DNA of 64,000 nt from Medicago truncatula (Eukaryota; Streptophyta; Magnoliopsida; Fabales; Fabaceae): contig NC_053043.1 in assembly GCF_003473485.1 (NCBI RefSeq), positions 30,914,576 to 30,978,575 of the forward strand. Reading direction: 5' to 3'. A program made the translations under genes and the position numbers. This document shows positions 62,541 through 64,000 of this stretch, piece after piece. The first letter of the stretch is position 1. Each line of letters starts with the position of its first letter. The notes below the pieces were generated by a model. The model saw only the letters and a list, made by a program, of their open reading frames with translations. It was not told the DNA's origin and did not search any database.

Positions 62541-64000
62541 AACCGATTGTTAAAAACTCTAATTATGATAGCGAAAGAAATATAAAAGTTTTAAGTTAAT
62601 TGTTCAAAATGACCATGTAGTACACGTGAAGTCTGAAAAATGACATGTAAAAATAAAAGCACATATTTTAACCCCTAGGAGTTGTTGCGCGCTCCATGTA
62701 GCTCTTCACTGACACCGTCGTCGAAAAAGTTTTCTTCTGAAGCTGGTTCTAGATCTGGGTAAATCTGATGCAAAAGTCAGATCTCGGTTGCTTGTTTTTG
62801 GTTGAAATCCATTGTCGCTTACCCAAGTCATATGGATTGGGTCCTATTTGGTACAATTGAAACCCCAATCGGGGTTGTGGTTGTTGGTTTGTCTGAAAAT
62901 CCGAAAGAGTATGGTTTTGTGGTCTCTAAAACCTGTGAGGGTCATTGTTGGTTCTTGTTGTTTTAGGTTCTGATTCAAAACCTTGTCGCCTTCCTCCTGG
63001 TTCAGTTTTTTAGATCTGGTTTGCTTCATGTGGGATTCGTTGGGCTCGAAATAGATGTTAATGCTCACCGTGATTGATTGTAGGGGCTGTTGGTTTCGTG
63101 AATCTATTAGTGTTGGCGGTAGGTTCATAGACCATACATGAAAAGATGAGTTTGATTTTACTCAGGCTTTTCTCTGGTTCGTTCCGGTTCGTCCAATGGT
63201 TGTGGCATTTTACTCAAATTGTTTTGCAAACTAGTTTTGGGCTATGCGTTGGGCTTGCTGGTTTGTACTTTCTTGTGTTTATAACTTTGCACATTTGGGT
63301 TTATCATTAGATTTTCTTCCAGTTGCTTATTTTATACTCGTTTTTGTTAATCTTTGTTGTATTACCCTTTTGAAGGGTTGATTTGTGGTTGGTGGGTCAG
63401 GTTTAGGTTCATCCGGCTTTTTGTATTATCTTTTTATTTATTTGTTTTTCTTGCTTAAAAAAAAATACGGTTTTTCCTAAAAAATAAGAATTTTTTGATA
63501 AGGGGGTGATTAATTATGAATTTTTATTCTCCATAATTATAAATTTTTTAAACAATTCATAATTAACTTATTTCTCCTTTAAAAACTCCAAAATTTTATG
63601 GTGAAAGTACTTATGATGTTCTAACCATGCCTACAAAATTAGTGAATGAAATTTGACCATGAGTATATGCTTAATTGGACAAAAAATTAAAATTTTGTAT
63701 GTTTTCGTTGAAAAATCAAAATAAATCGAGGTTTCTCTGAAATGCTATGAAAGTTCATAGATCCTTTCTATGCATTTTTATAGTTTTCTCTGCAAACAAT
63801 CATCTTAAAACTCAATTTCTAGGTCGAGATTTCCTTTATTTTATTTTTTGCGCTTTAAAAATTCATAATTAATATGTCCTTTGTCAAAAAAAATTAATTT
63901 TTTAGTTGAAAGTCATATTTTAAAGTCTATAAAAAAATCATGAAAATATTCATCCTCTAAGTCACTTTTTTGGACTTCGCGTATATTACATGGTATAAAA
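62541..64000. other. Terminal spacer
   Basis: No gene recognised. The block at about 62690-63475 is less AT-rich and ends in TTGCTTAAAAAAAAATAC, so it may be a retroposed sequence of LINE type (weak). The last 500 bp is AT-rich with no signal seen. Confidence 0.4.

Noticed and set aside
62844-63128. 94-codon minus ORF near the window end
   Set aside because: No domain, no promoter or neighbouring exon seen; not distinguishable from chance.

Overview
The window is plant nuclear DNA, most probably from a legume, likely of the clover/pea/medick group. The evidence is a tandem array of plant-type 5S rRNA genes, AT-rich spacers, GT-AG introns, SIRE-type Ty1/copia elements, Athila-type Ty3/gypsy elements, a Mutator-like transposon and an F-box gene. 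The species call is an inference. There are no bacterial genes, and no CRISPR array was seen.

Layout. (1) Positions 1-1661 hold five complete 5S rDNA units with a 319-bp period and a sixth unit cut inside the gene. (2) From 1661 to about 47.2 kb everything is transposable elements nested in each other. The oldest layer is a minus-strand Athila copy, called M1 here (22769-41713). Into its 3' LTR went a minus-strand sirevirus, S1, whose 3' end is lost at the 5S junction (1661-22768). Into the integrase region of S1 went a second, much younger minus-strand sirevirus, S2 (6299-18187, target duplication GTGTT). Into the M1 tail went a hAT-like transposon (24119-39898, target duplication AGTGTGTG). 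Inside the hAT lies a Mutator-like element (MULE, 24474-39389) that carries a complete two-exon transposase gene and a divergent plant-mobile-domain (PMD) gene. Between those two genes sits a young plus-strand Athila copy, A (27461-35749, target duplication GAGGG). A third Athila copy, M2 (41714-47207, minus), entered the M1 env-like ORF and is itself truncated. (3) From 47.2 kb on the sequence is more gene-like: an intact F-box gene (48360-49433), a decayed LINE (about 50174-54583), a MITE, a lone first exon, SINE fragments, a three-exon gene of the BASL/gar2-related type on the minus strand (57796-59729), a candidate TRIM element, and AT-rich spacer to the end.

How the parts relate. The MULE looks able to move itself: its transposase reads through, its inverted repeats are about 380 bp long, and a motif of the repeats is reused three times in front of the transposase gene. 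The Athila copies A and M2 both keep gag, protease and an env-like ORF but lack reverse transcriptase, RNase H and integrase at the same junction, so they look like members of a non-autonomous family. That family carries the most unusual signal in the window: an array of five hairpins in the LTR whose stems change sequence but stay paired while the loops share a CGAAA core, and a second set of three long stem-loops between the env-like ORF and the 3' LTR. S1 carries repeated AGAACGTTCT palindromes, one of which forms a perfect heat-shock-element pattern in its LTR.
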